NCBI GenBank assembly: GCA_015680685.1
Contig: MNCI01006165.1
Coordinates: forward strand, 64,783-128,782
DNA: 64,000 bases
Reading direction: 5' to 3'
DNA from: Gnetum montanum
Taxonomy: Eukaryota; Streptophyta; Gnetopsida; Gnetales; Gnetaceae
The position numbers were made by a program, and so were the translations under genes. Below, piece after piece: positions 21,790 through 32,180 of the stretch (positions are counted from its first letter, which is position 1; each line of letters starts with the position of its first letter). Under the pieces are notes generated by a model. That model did not search any database and had not been told where the DNA came from. It saw only the letters and a list, made by a program, of their open reading frames with translations.

Positions 21790-22190
21790 AATGGGAGTTA
21801 TACTTTGATGGTTCATGTAATTCAAAAGGTGCAGGAGTCGGTATAGTTATATTAAGGAATGATTCACCTGAAATTCTCAAAGCAATTCATCTATCTTTCC
21901 CTTGTACTAACAACAAGGCTGAGTATGAAGCTTTATGTATTGGTATAAGAATAGCTCTAGACAAAAAGATCAGAGTAATCACTATAAAAGAAGAATCAAG
22001 ATTAGTTTGTGAACAAGTAAAGGGTAACTATGTAGTAAAGAGCTCATTCTTAAGACCTTATAAGCAACTTTCTTGTAAGATGTTAGATCAGTTTCAACAT
22101 TGCCGAATAGAGCATATAAATAGAGCAGGGAATCTTATAGTAGATTATTTGGCAAAGGCAGCTTCAGCATTAGATATGCAAATAATAGAA
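21790..22190 (+). pseudogene. RNase H-like domain placed before the RT (archaeal/plant-type)
   Basis: In frame after protease. Residues read NKWELYFDGSCNSKGAGVG, then FPCTNNKAEYEALCIGI, then ITIKEESRLVCEQVKGNY, then HINRAGNLIVDYLAKAAS. This is the fold signature of the second (archaeal-type) RNase H of Tat elements: Asp in YFDGS, Glu in AEYEAL and Asp in IVDYLAK are kept, while the third Asp (usual GDSxLV) is Glu in EESRLV. In X and V the equivalent domain follows the gypsy RNase H, and in W none is found there. Being before the RT is the unusual point. The frame ends at TAA 22257. Confidence 0.8.
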
Positions 22191-22322
22191 AGTTACAAAG
22201 ATGTAATGATTGAAGAAGAACATCAGCCATCAGTACCAAATAATATAAGACATTTATAAGTATTTGAAGATGATGATCAAGTAATAAGATTTATGAAAAA
22301 CAAACAAGAATTTGAGGATTAA

Positions 22323-23480
22323 GTGATACCTGAAACGTCATCAAACTCCAAAGCTAATTTCATTCCAAAAAGGATGATTGACTTGGAACATGAGTTCAAG
22401 AAAAATTTACTTACTAGAAAGGATATACAAAACCCAGATAGTCAAGATTTTGAGGTAGTGAATTTTGGATTAGACAGGATGCCAAAGATATTGAATGTTA
22501 TAAAGGGAAGAGACTCGAGTTTTGAGCAAAACTTTTTAACATGTCTAAGAAATAATTTGAACAATTTTTCTTGGTCTTATGATGATATTAAATCTTTTAA
22601 ACTAGATGTGATGACACATAAAATTCCTTTAATAGAAGGTTGTAAAATAGTTAAGCAAAAACAAAGGAAATTTAATCCATCATTTGAACCAGCTATGGAA
22701 GCCAAAATCAAGAATTTGTTACAAGCACAAATCATATATTTAGTACGATATTCAACATGGCTTGCTAACCTTGTTCCAGTGAAAAAGAAAAATGGTGATA
22801 TAAGGCTTCATGTAGACTTTAGAAATCTGAATGATGCCTCAAAAAAGGATAAGTATCCACTTCCAAGAATTGATGAGATGCTAATTAAAGTCTTAGGTTG
22901 TCAAGTATATTCTTTTTTAGATGTTTTCTCAGGTTATAATCAAATCATGGTGGATAAGAATGATAGATACAAAATAGCATTTATCACCAAATGGGGAACT
23001 TTCGCTTGCCAAAGAATGCCATTTGGATTGTCAAATGCTGGAGCTACTTTCCAAAGAGTAATGGATTTAGCATTTAAGGATTCATTAGGCAAATTCGTGG
23101 TGGTTTATTTGGATGATATTACAATAGTCTCCAAAAAAAAGAGATCATATTAATCATCTTCAGCAAGTTTTCGACAGATGTCATGAGTTTGGTATTTCAT
23201 TAAATCCTAAGAAGTGTATCTTCGGGGTTAAATCTAGAAGCTTATTAGGCCATGTGATATGTCAAGAAGGAATTGCCATAAACAATTCCTGAATCCAAGT
23301 AGTACAGAATATTGAGCATCCTACAAGTAAGAAATCTTTTAGATCTTTCTTTGTAAAGATAAACTTTGTGAAAAAGTTCATCCCCAGGTTTACTGAAATT
23401 ACCAAACCTTTGATGCATATGCTAAAAAAGGATGTCCAAGTAGAGAAAACACCAGAATTAGAGAGAGCTTCATAAATTAA
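22323..23480 (+). pseudogene. Reverse transcriptase of element W
   Basis: Copies element RNA into cDNA. The order of motifs is complete: PAMEAKIKNLLQAQII, VPVKKKNGDIRLHVDFRNLN, DKYPLPRIDEML, FSFLD-like YSFLDVFSGYNQI, FGLSNAGATFQRVMD, and VVVYLDDITIVS with the YLDD active site. After YLDD the frame shifts by one in an eight-A run near 23138; the next frame continues HLQQVFDRCHEFGISLNPKKCIFG and the thumb to about 23480. The upstream stops are TAA 22257 and TAA 22320. The catalytic aspartates are intact, so loss of function comes from the stops and the shift. Confidence 0.88.
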
Positions 23481-23830
23481 AAATGCTATACAAGAGGCTC
23501 CATATTTGGTGAAGCCTAGGCTTAAAGAAGATTTTTGGTTATATTCTTTTTCTTCGAATGATTCTATTGCTACCATTTTAACACAAAAAGATGATGAAGG
23601 TTAAGATGAACCAATTGGATTTTTTGGGTATCAGTTGAAAGGTTCAAAATTAAATTATTCAAACTCAAAGAAACAAGTATTTGTAGTCATCAAAGCACTT
23701 CAGCATTTTAAATATTATTTGGAAAGTTCATTAGTCCACATTATGCTAATTGAACCTGCATTCAAGCGATTCCTAGCCCAAAATGAGATTGGATTAAAAT
23801 AAGGAAAATGGCTTATAAAGTTGCAAAGTT
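23481..23830 (+). pseudogene. Gypsy-type RNase H of element W
   Basis: Follows the RT thumb. WLYSFSSNDSIATILTQKDDEG-stop-DEPIGFFGYQLKGSKLNYS matches the start of the gypsy RNase H, where xxDASxxAIGAVL is usual. KKQVFVVIKALQHFKYYL and VHIMLIEPAFKRFL match the central and last blocks. The first block keeps an Asp in SNDS, the Glu of 'ExELLA' is changed (KKQVF), and 'TDH' reads IEP, so catalytic residues are lost. No second RNase H follows before integrase. Confidence 0.7.
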
Positions 23831-23899
23831 TCAGATTTTCATTAGAAATATGCAAAACAATCAAGGGAATGAGATTAGCCAAGTTAATGACTAGAGAAA

Positions 23900-25090
23900 G
23901 TGAAGTATGTACACTTAACACCCATGAAGAGAATTGGTATGATGAAATTCTCAAATTTCTTAATACAAAGAAAATCCCAAATAATTTAACTGCAAGTCAA
24001 AAGAGAGATTTCTTCAAAAGAGCATGAAGATTTGTTATTAAAGATGGTATATTATATAAAAAGGATTTTCGGGGGGTTTTATTGGAATTTGCTCATAATG
24101 ATCAAATTAGTTTCATTTTGGAACAATTTTATGATCATTTGAATTTATTTTATGAATCCCCTAAGTTGACTATGCAACATATACTTCGATATGGATATTA
24201 TTGGCCTTCCATGTATCAAGACATTAGTTCAAAGATTCAAAAATGCTATAAATGTCAAATTCATGGGCCCAAGATTAAAAAGGCTAGAGCCCATTTAAAG
24301 GCAGTAGTTGTAGATAGACCATTTCAGCAATGGGGTTTGGATTTTATTGGTACAATTACTCCTTTAAGAGATAGATACAAGTTTATTCTCATGGATATTA
24401 ATTATTTCACTAAATGGTCTAAAGAAAAGACTCTAAGAGGAAGTTCAGCATCAGATGTGATTAAGTTTCTAGAAGACCAAATTCTAAGTAGATTTGGTCT
24501 ACCCAAAGTGTTAGTGTTAGACAATGGACCCGCTTTCAAATCTAAAGAGTTTATCAAATGGGCATTAGAAAAATATATTTTCTTATTTTCCTCATCAAAC
24601 TATTATCCTCAAGGAAATGGTCTAGTAAAATCCACCAATAAAAAGCTTATCACTTATATGAAGAAATAGATGGATGGGAATCCAGGAAATTGGATCAATT
24701 ATCTACAATCCGCGTTATGGTTAGATTGAATTAGATTTAAAAGAGCTATTGGGACATCACTGTATAACATAGTTTATGGTTTGCCAGCAAGAATTACAAA
24801 TAAGATTGTAAGCTCGGCTTCTGAATTTGTACAAAGATATAGTAAAAAAAACTAATAAAGATAGAAGTTTCATGACTTTGCTTATTAAAAGAGAAGTTGA
24901 AGTAGATAAAGCAAGGGATAATTTGTTATAGAATACCTCTCAAGTTAAAAGATGGTTTGATAGGAAAGCTCTNAGGAAGTTATCTCAATTAAGTGAATAT
25001 TTTGACAAGTGGTTAGAATGTATCTTGGAGGGAATTTTAAATTTCTAGCTATTATAGAAAGAGGATTGGGTTGCCTAGGATTTCCTTATT
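23900..25090 (+). pseudogene. Integrase of element W
   Basis: A zinc-binding region (YDHLNLFYES...GYYWPSMYQDISSK, then CYKC) precedes the core. WGLDFIGT holds the first catalytic Asp and VLDNGPAFKS the second. The usual Glu in NGQAEATNK reads NGLVKSTNK, so the third catalytic residue is Lys. The second finger His is also replaced. The C-terminal domain (24670-25090) is broken by stops. One undetermined base (N) is at 24973. This copy could not integrate by itself. Confidence 0.82.
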
Positions 25091-25102
25091 TTCTAATTCA
25101 AG

Positions 25103-25645
25103 TTGAGTAGAGAAAGTGAGAAGAGAGCTAATTTGAAAGAGAAGATGGATTTTGTGAGAATAATGAGGAAGCCTTTCATTCCTTATGTGATGGGATGTTG
25201 CCCAGAATATGTGTTAAAGGCTTACTTGAAAGCTAGAGCACATGGAGCACCTAAAGAATGTCCTTTCATGGCTTGGTTGGCTTATGAATTCTCATTCCTC
25301 ATAGGAGGTTTAGAAATAGAATCAAATGTTTGGGGACAGTATCAAAATTGCACCCAAAAAGAGGAAAGGGAGAAAGAACCAATCAATGAAGATTCATGGG
25401 AATAAGCCTTTGTGTCCCAAGAAGAAGAAGAAGGACCCAAGTGGAAAGAAAATAAGAATTCATCTGAGAAAGAAGATGAGAGGATTGCTAAAGAAAAAGC
25501 TCAAGAAGATCAAGTTGAAAGCTCCAGTAAGCCAAAAAATAATAGAACAACATTCATCACTTCAAAGATTGCTTATGAGAAGGTTAGAGATATGAGGATT
25601 TCTACTAGAGTAACTCTAACCATTCTCTTCCCATCTCAAGTATAG
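25103..25645 (+). pseudogene. Extra ORF downstream of integrase in element W, unknown function
   Basis: A frame of 181 codons with one internal stop (TAA 25403). The N-terminal ~85 residues include RKPFIPYVMGCCPEYVLKAY and FMAWLAYEFSFLIGGLEIES, with Trp, Cys and aromatic residues like a folded domain. The C-terminal half is very Lys/Glu-rich (low complexity, probably disordered or coiled). It ends about 210 bp before the 3' LTR. I do not recognise the family. Its position corresponds to the extra 3' ORFs known in some plant gypsy elements. It could also be a detached gag or integrase tail segment. Confidence 0.5.
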
Positions 25646-25840
25646 TCCATAAATAAAAGACTTGATAGTGTATAGTTTGTTTATTTTTCTAGGAATGAGG
25701 TTTTTATACCACCAGACTTTATGTTTGATGGGAATTTTCCTCTAAAAATATTTATCTTTTCAGCTGTAAAAAGTTCAATAAAAGCTTTAAGTACAGTTCA
25801 GTTTTAAAATGGGGCTTGCATAAATTTCTTTAAGCCTTTT

Positions 25841-25854
25841 AAAGGGGGTAGAAA
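25841..25854 (+). other. Polypurine tract of element W
   Basis: AAAGGGGGTAGAAA directly precedes the LTR start TGTTGGGACA. It is the expected primer for plus-strand DNA synthesis and fixes the 3' LTR start at 25855. The ~195 bp before it (25646-25840) hold no coding region. Confidence 0.75.
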
Positions 25855-28800
25855 TGTTGGGACATTTTGGCCATTTCATAGAATAGGTTGGCATGATAAA
25901 ATTGATTAAAGGTTTTTACAATTTTTAGTACTCTCTTATTCATAGTTGGAGAAGTGGCAAGAATTCCACAAACTATTAACTACGTTCTCTCACTAAATTC
26001 ATAAGGGAGATTTTAAAGATCCATTACAAAGCAATTTTAGATGCTGAAAGATTGGAGGAAAGGCTATAAAATATCAAGAAAATGCATATAGAATGCTTTA
26101 CTTTGTCAGAATAAACAAAATTTCAGTTTGTAGATTAAAGAAGAAAGAAATAAAGAATCCAAGTAACTGCAATTGATAGTAAACTGGTCATTTGAAATTT
26201 CAGTAGTCTTCATGAAGCTATTTGTTCATTTGCCCTGTATATGAAGTGCAGAAAAAAAAGAAGAAGAGAGAAAAAGAATAAGAGTTAAAATGTAGTTAAC
26301 AATATATATAGGAATTAAGAATTGGATGTCATAGTAATGTTTATTGACAACAAAAGTAGAGACGCTGAAAAAAGGCAAGTTGTCAAACACTTTGTATATA
26401 CTCTGCATTTGAATCAGTAATGAAAATTGGAAAAAAAACAAGTTATCAACAACGGTTTTAGAAGAAAAATAGCAAGAGAAGCATCATAAATATATCAAAA
26501 TCTTGCCAATATTAGCACCCAAATCATACAATAGCTCTCCCTAATTCAAAAATTGAATAAAACGAATTCAGAAAGAAAAACGCAGGAAACCCTAGGTAAA
26601 TCTAGGGCAAAGATTTTAGGCAATTAGAACCCTAAACCACAATTATCATTTGCTCCTAGAACCTACAAAAGAAAAATAAGATCTCCTTTAATAATCCGTA
26701 GTATACAGAGAGTGGAATCTTTGCATAAAAAGACAAAAATGAAATAGGGTTTCTAGCTCGTATTTGACAGAGCACCAGGCATGGTAGAGAAATAAAATCC
26801 AAGAAAGATGTAGTGCATAACCGTAGCTAATGGAAATCTTAAATCATGGTAGACAAGGGTATCCTACCAAGAATCTGGTCCCAGAAATTTAGTGAACGTA
26901 GAACACACATGGAGGTATCGCCGAGAATGATGGTTGTAATTATTTCCATTATGCCTTTAGCTTCGCTGGTGTAGGGCATGTACAATTTGTGCAGAAATTG
27001 CCGGGATGCTCAGTAGAGTTTCAAATCTTCTAATACTGAATAACTATCACTAAAAATAGAGCTTTGGTGTATCTAGACGACACCAATGACTCGGCATTTG
27101 TAACTATCGAAGCAGGGATGAATTTGCAGTTGTTCTAATTACAATACCACACTAGAAAATGGCGGAATTCTTCATTTCTTTACTGTAGGTCAGAAGCTTG
27201 ATGATTAACAGCCACATATTTTTTGTTAATTTGAAATATTTTCATAGGAAGGAGTTGGCGTTGCTCATTATCCCAGTTTTAGTTGAAACATTACTCTTGA
27301 TGAAACAAGCTCATGCAATAATTCATGAAAAATACGCTACAGACATCATGACTATGATTTTATTATTCCAAAAAGCTGAATATCCTCATGATCTAGAGAT
27401 TTTGCACATAAATTAGGAGTGACATAGAAAAATAATAATATAGATAAATGGATACCAGTTTGGATAAGTTACTATGGTTTTTTGGGGCCATAAAATTGAA
27501 ATATGAATATATTTATGGCCATACCATAATGAGACATGTAGAAACAAAACATGAGTCCTCCATGGCTCCTTAGTCTATCATGATGATTGCAACTACAAGA
27601 TATTCATCACCTATAAACATTTAACCCTATGGTGAATATAGCCACTAGATACTTGGCTTCATTTTAAATTTCCTATAAATGTTGTAATTTCATGACAATT
27701 GTAGCCTCTCAATTGAAATGTTGGTTATAACCACTACAAAGGACACTTGTCAACTACAACTTTTTTATCTCCATGGTGACCACTTGAAAACTAAATGGCC
27801 ACTTATCAACTATAGCTTTTTTATCTCTATGGTGGTTATAACCACCCATAATGTTTGTAACTTATCTCACCTTCTCATGATGATTGTAACTACCTTGAGG
27901 TTACTATAAAAGGGCTTCAAGGGTAGGGAATGGGATCTGGGTGGCTGGGGAGAAGAGCATTTGTAAAGAAGATATTGTGAAATATTACTTGTAAGATGAC
28001 TTGTTAAAGACAACATTTTAGCCTCTTTGTCATAGTCTTGTGAGTTATGTTTATTTTTTTTATTCTATTTAAATTGTTTACCTAGTGGTTTAGATAGTAT
28101 CATGCTTGGCAAGTAATTTCTTGTTGCATGATAGAAAATTTCTATTAAAATTTTTCCATAGAAGAGCTTGTGTTCGAAAACCTTAAAAGAATTTTAGTAG
28201 TGAATTTTATTATTGTGCAATGTATAAGAACCACTATTGAGATTATTGTAAGAAATCCTCTACATGTAGTCAAGCCGTTGAACGATTCAATAGTCAAGAG
28301 GGTTTAGAAAATCCTTGGTATTTTGATAGGACTATAATAGCTTCTTTTATCTTTAAAGTGAATCTCTGTGGTATTTCAATCATAAATTGTCAAGTCTTTT
28401 GAAGGTTTTGTTGAATGCAATTGTTGACATCCATTATCTAGCCAAAATAGAGTCTGGTACGTGATAGTTTACGCAGCAATTTTTTTTGGGTAGCATAGTA
28501 GGATTGTCTTGAAGAAATTGCTTATTTGAGCCTTGGAAGTTTGAACAATTCGCAGTTATTGAATTTGGGATAGCTTTATTGTGAAGTGTTTACTCGTCTC
28601 ATTTTACCTTGTTTAAACATTTGAGATCTTTATACAAATATGCTTTCTTTTTCTCTTCTTTCTATTTCCGTTGAATCTCGCTCTATTTCTAGTTTTCTTG
28701 TGAAACTATCTCTTTTTCTAGGGAAAATTAGAAGTAGATTCACAGAGTTGTGCTCAAATTTTTTTTTGCAAAACTTTATTTGTTACAAGTAGGTATTATA

Positions 28801-29072
28801 AGGACCACATACACTAGGCAATTGAACAAAATAGGAACTCTCGACAACTCACAGTACTTTGCAAAGTTGGTTGAATCTCTTTAAGATAAGTCATTTACAA
28901 TTTTACAAACAACCCAATTGTTTCATTTTTCATGATAGCACACACACATATTCACATTAACTAGTGAGTCTATTTGGAAGTATCTAGGCCTTGGTGTTGC
29001 CAGAGACTAGCAAGCACCTAAATCCTATTCGAGGACACTCATTGGCGGTCGCATCCCAAATGGTCACCAACA
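25855..29072 (+). repeat. 3' LTR of element W
   Basis: 3218 bp, from TGTTGGGACATTTTGGCC to GGTCACCAACA, so the ends form the inverted repeat TGTTGG/CCAACA. The last 2307 bp match the 5' LTR at 17194-19527. The first 911 bp are unique here because Y displaced them in the 5' copy. A first TATA-like GCTATAAAATATC is at 26068, and the main one (CTATAAAAGGG) is at 27906. The open stretches at 27198 and 27718 also occur in the 5' LTR and are chance frames. Confidence 0.82.
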
Positions 29073-30180
29073 CCAATGCAACAATCACTAGATGAAATCA
29101 AGATAAAGATTAATAAGATGATAGAATAGGTGCATAGAAAATATGGAGAATATGCTAACAATAGTAGAGGTACAACTATGTCAAATCAAGAAACAAGTTA
29201 GGACACCACGCAATAATTACAACAAAGGGTAGAAGATAATAAGAATAAGAACTCAACTGCTAACTTCACATATCAATGCAACGTTTATTTGTACGATGAC
29301 CCCAAAGGCCAATGCCTAGTTTTGTTACATTTACGTGAGCATTGGGGAGGAATGTTATATCTAGATTTCGTACAAAAATATTAGGTTCAAGCACAATGGC
29401 AAAAGCCCCAATCATGGGGGAGGCCATCACCAACCCAGCCATATCCTTTGAATGTCCCAATGCCAAATGCTTACTATGTTCAACACCGTATTTCTCCAAC
29501 TAAATCATCATCGTCTACTTCACCTCATCGTTATCATTCTCCAAAATACTATCCACTCATACCCTCTCTGACAAGGTTGCCACCTCATGTACCTTACACT
29601 TTTCCTCAAAAAATAATATTCTCATCCTTCACATCCTTCTACATTGCCACCAATTGTACTAGAAGGTTTTATACCATAGCATGAACCTATGAATGCTACT
29701 TGTGCTACTATTGTCAATAGTAGTGGAAGTACTCAAAAGCACCCTTTCTTTAGGCATGGCCATAGAAAGAAGCAGCACGATGCTGAACCCACTGCATCTT
29801 CCAACCTAGCATAAGTTCAATGCTATGATGCATCCTTCCCCTTGAACTTAACACCTCATGTTACCTTATCAAGGCCACCAATCAATACTCCAACAACTAT
29901 GTGGCCCAATGAATATAACCATAGAGGGGAACACATTGATCATTGCATGCCATCTTACTATCAAGGGTGCCATAGTGGGGTAGCTCCTTATCCCATGATC
30001 CCATCGTATAACCTACCCCACTATGTCTATTATGGTCAAGTGTGTGAACCTCAATATGGGTACATTCTAACCACCACATGAAAAGACGCCCAGTGGTTGG
30101 GATATGATTGATCCCCAAAATTTCCAACATGCATGGATCCACACTTTCCATTTATTCATTCTCACCATGATCAAAGGTTT
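29073..30180 (+). pseudogene. gag C-terminal region of element Z2
   Basis: A frame with scattered TAG/TAA stops begins inside gag at the W insertion: SLDEIKIKINKMIE, then VYLYDDPKGQCLVLLHL, then a Pro/Tyr/Ser/His-rich region (PQSWGRPSP; HRYHSPKYYPLIPSL; YPMIPSYNLPHYVYYG). The VYxYxxxKGxCLV block also occurs in gag of Z. A Pro/Tyr-rich, low-complexity tail is common after the capsid in such gags. No protease motif follows before the spacer starts at about 30180, unlike in Z. Confidence 0.55.
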
Positions 30181-32180
30181 AGTTATGGGGGATATCCCCT
30201 ATTCTAACAAGTATAATTAATAAATATTTTTTCTTTTCTTTAATTTTACAATTTTTTGTTTTCTAGTTTTTCATTTTTCAACGTGTTCTTTTATCTTTTT
30301 GAGTGTAATCTCATTAGTAAATAAAACACTCATGTAACCCATTGGTTGAGGTGTTGTTCTATGCTATCAAGTCTTGAGAAATTAATTATTTGGACAGCGA
30401 GCCCATCACATCCATCCAACCATTCTATTAATAAGAGGTTCTACTCTGGGTATGATGATATTCTTAACATCATTAAAACTTAAAGTAATTTTGTGCTCAT
30501 TATACCTAGAGCGAAGAAGGATGAACCAAGAGGGAATGGATAAGGTGTGACATCAAGTGGACTTGCGGATTCTCTTTGGTGACATCTATAGGAGTTACCA
30601 TGCAGCCTAGGTGTACCAAGATCCTTGTAGATTTAATGAAAAATGGGAGTAAGAGTAATAAAGACACTCACTCAAGAAAACCAATGCTATTCTAGAGGGT
30701 TCCACTAGAAAGACATGCACCCATGCTTGAAGGTAGGCAACTTCTTTGGATTAAGTGTTCAAGAAAAAGGAAAAAAATGAATGATGAAAAGAGAGAGAGA
30801 AAAAAGAAAGTGTGTGCTAAAGAGGCCAAGAAAAAAGTGACAAAAAGATCAAGACGAGTGTGCTATAACTTTCCAATCACTCCTCCCTTGAACAAAATGC
30901 CAAGTGATCATACGCCTTGCTATCATGATGCTCTTATGATTGTCCATCATTGGATGAAACAATGCAATGTCACTAATTGCAGGAATGGACTTGGTCTTGA
31001 TTTTGGAGCGATGGGCTAATGACACATTAATCGCATCCTACACTCAAAATTCATTGTGCCCTGGGTCAGTTACCTCATGCCCCAATCTCTACAATCCCTT
31101 CTATAGTTCATTTCATCTCACTATCCATGTATTTGTGAATTTTGTCTTGTGTAGCATTGAATTCATACCTCATCACGATGGTATTTACATGTGTGTGTTT
31201 TGTGGAGCTGTTGTGGATTACATTTAAACCTTCTAGTGCTTACGGGCATTTTAAGGTGTGGTTACGCAAGGGCATTATAGGTTGGAACCTACTTTGGGGA
31301 GGATCCACTTGTGTGACTTTTGTAATTTGAATTTTTTGCATTACCAATGGTATTCTTTCCCTTATCATCCTTTCGGTTTAACCATTCCTATGTACCAAAA
31401 CATGTCCTTTTTCCTCATTTGACTTATGAATTTCATCGTTAGATCCTACTCCATTATACTTTTTATGCCTTCTGGTCTATTTAACAATACCATGGACTAT
31501 TCACATTGACCTCAAATCTTTTTTTTTGGCCTTGAAATTTGAGAAATTCATCAATTTTTCTAAGTACCCTATTTTAAATAGGTCATGATATCAGGTACCT
31601 GATATCAGGTCTGACATAATATCAAGGCCACGCTATCGGGTATGCAATATCAGTTGATAAAAACTATATATATGGACCCCTTGCACACATCAACATTAGT
31701 TTCAACTATGCACGTGGGGGGAGTTTTTCAAATTTTCTTCCATGAATTGTGACTTGTGCACCTCTTGGTAAAATAGCCATAACTTTCTCACTATCGCTCT
31801 GATTCCCATTCCTCTTGAACCTACACGAACTTGGAGTGTTTAGCCTAGTTGTGGGGGAAGGGTACACTTCAAATCATGCATAAATTTTTCAAAATTCATC
31901 AAATCCTATAGGATACTATAAAGGGTAATTGAGTATAAAAATAATAAACATATTGCCAAAAATAATTTTATCTCCTTACCTACACCGAGAAACTAAATTT
32001 TGAAGCCACCTAATTGAATTGGGCCCAATATTAAAAATTTTTGGGGACATTTTCATAAAATTAAAATTTCCTAACTCTAAATCACACGAAGTAAGAAATG
32101 AATTTACTTGAGGTAAGAAGTAAGGTATAAATCAAATCTTGTAAGCAACCTTACTAATGGTCAACCTTGTGTGATTGTAG
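30181..32180 (+). other. Non-coding internal spacer of element Z2
   Basis: Two kilobases without a convincing coding region. The Lys-rich frame at 30723-31019 is not kept in the Z copy and is rejected. The segment starts with a T-rich tract (30210-30300) and carries landmarks shared with 4600-2408 on the minus strand (see Z spacer). Near its end are the GATATC/TATA module (31585-31670), GAGTTTTTCAAATTTTCTTCC at 31727, and a possible splice acceptor TTGTGTGATTGTAG just before the third-ORF ATG. Confidence 0.65.
31585..31670 (+). promoter_or_regulatory. GATATC module and TATA box before the third ORF of Z2
   Basis: CATGATATCAGG, CCTGATATCAGG, ATAATATCAAGG, CGCTATCGGG and GCAATATCAG follow within 70 bp, then ACTATATATATGG at 31666. 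The string CTATCGGGTATGCAATATCA has its counterpart GATATCGGGTATGCAATATCA in the U3 of the Z2 LTR (52477). So an LTR-like promoter module lies 510 bp upstream of the third-ORF ATG. Promoter activity is inferred. Confidence 0.5.

Larger units (their letters stand above)
17194..29072 (+). mobile_element. Element W: Tat-like retrotransposon with ~3.2-kb LTRs
   Basis: Order: 5' LTR (first ~911 bp missing), primer site, gag, protease, RNase H-like domain, RT, gypsy RNase H, integrase, extra ORF, polypurine tract, 3' LTR. The 3' LTR starts TGTTGG and ends CCAACA. The gag-to-RT sequence stays in one frame from 19653 to about 23140 apart from four stops. Y occupies the place of the missing 5' LTR part. 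The right flank after 29072 is gag of Z2. The left flank is lost, so the target duplication (CCAAT on the right) cannot be confirmed. Confidence 0.85.

Noticed and set aside
24973-24973. Single undetermined base (N)
   Set aside because: A sequencing or assembly ambiguity in the integrase end of W, not a biological feature.
27198-27909. Open frames in the W LTR repeated at 17627 and 18148
   Set aside because: Repeated only because the LTR is repeated; no domain, and no start context shared with an RNA start.
30723-31019. 98-codon Lys/Arg-rich frame in the Z2 spacer
   Set aside because: The homologous spacer of Z (minus strand, about 3500-3900) does not keep the frame, and the composition reflects an A-rich tract.
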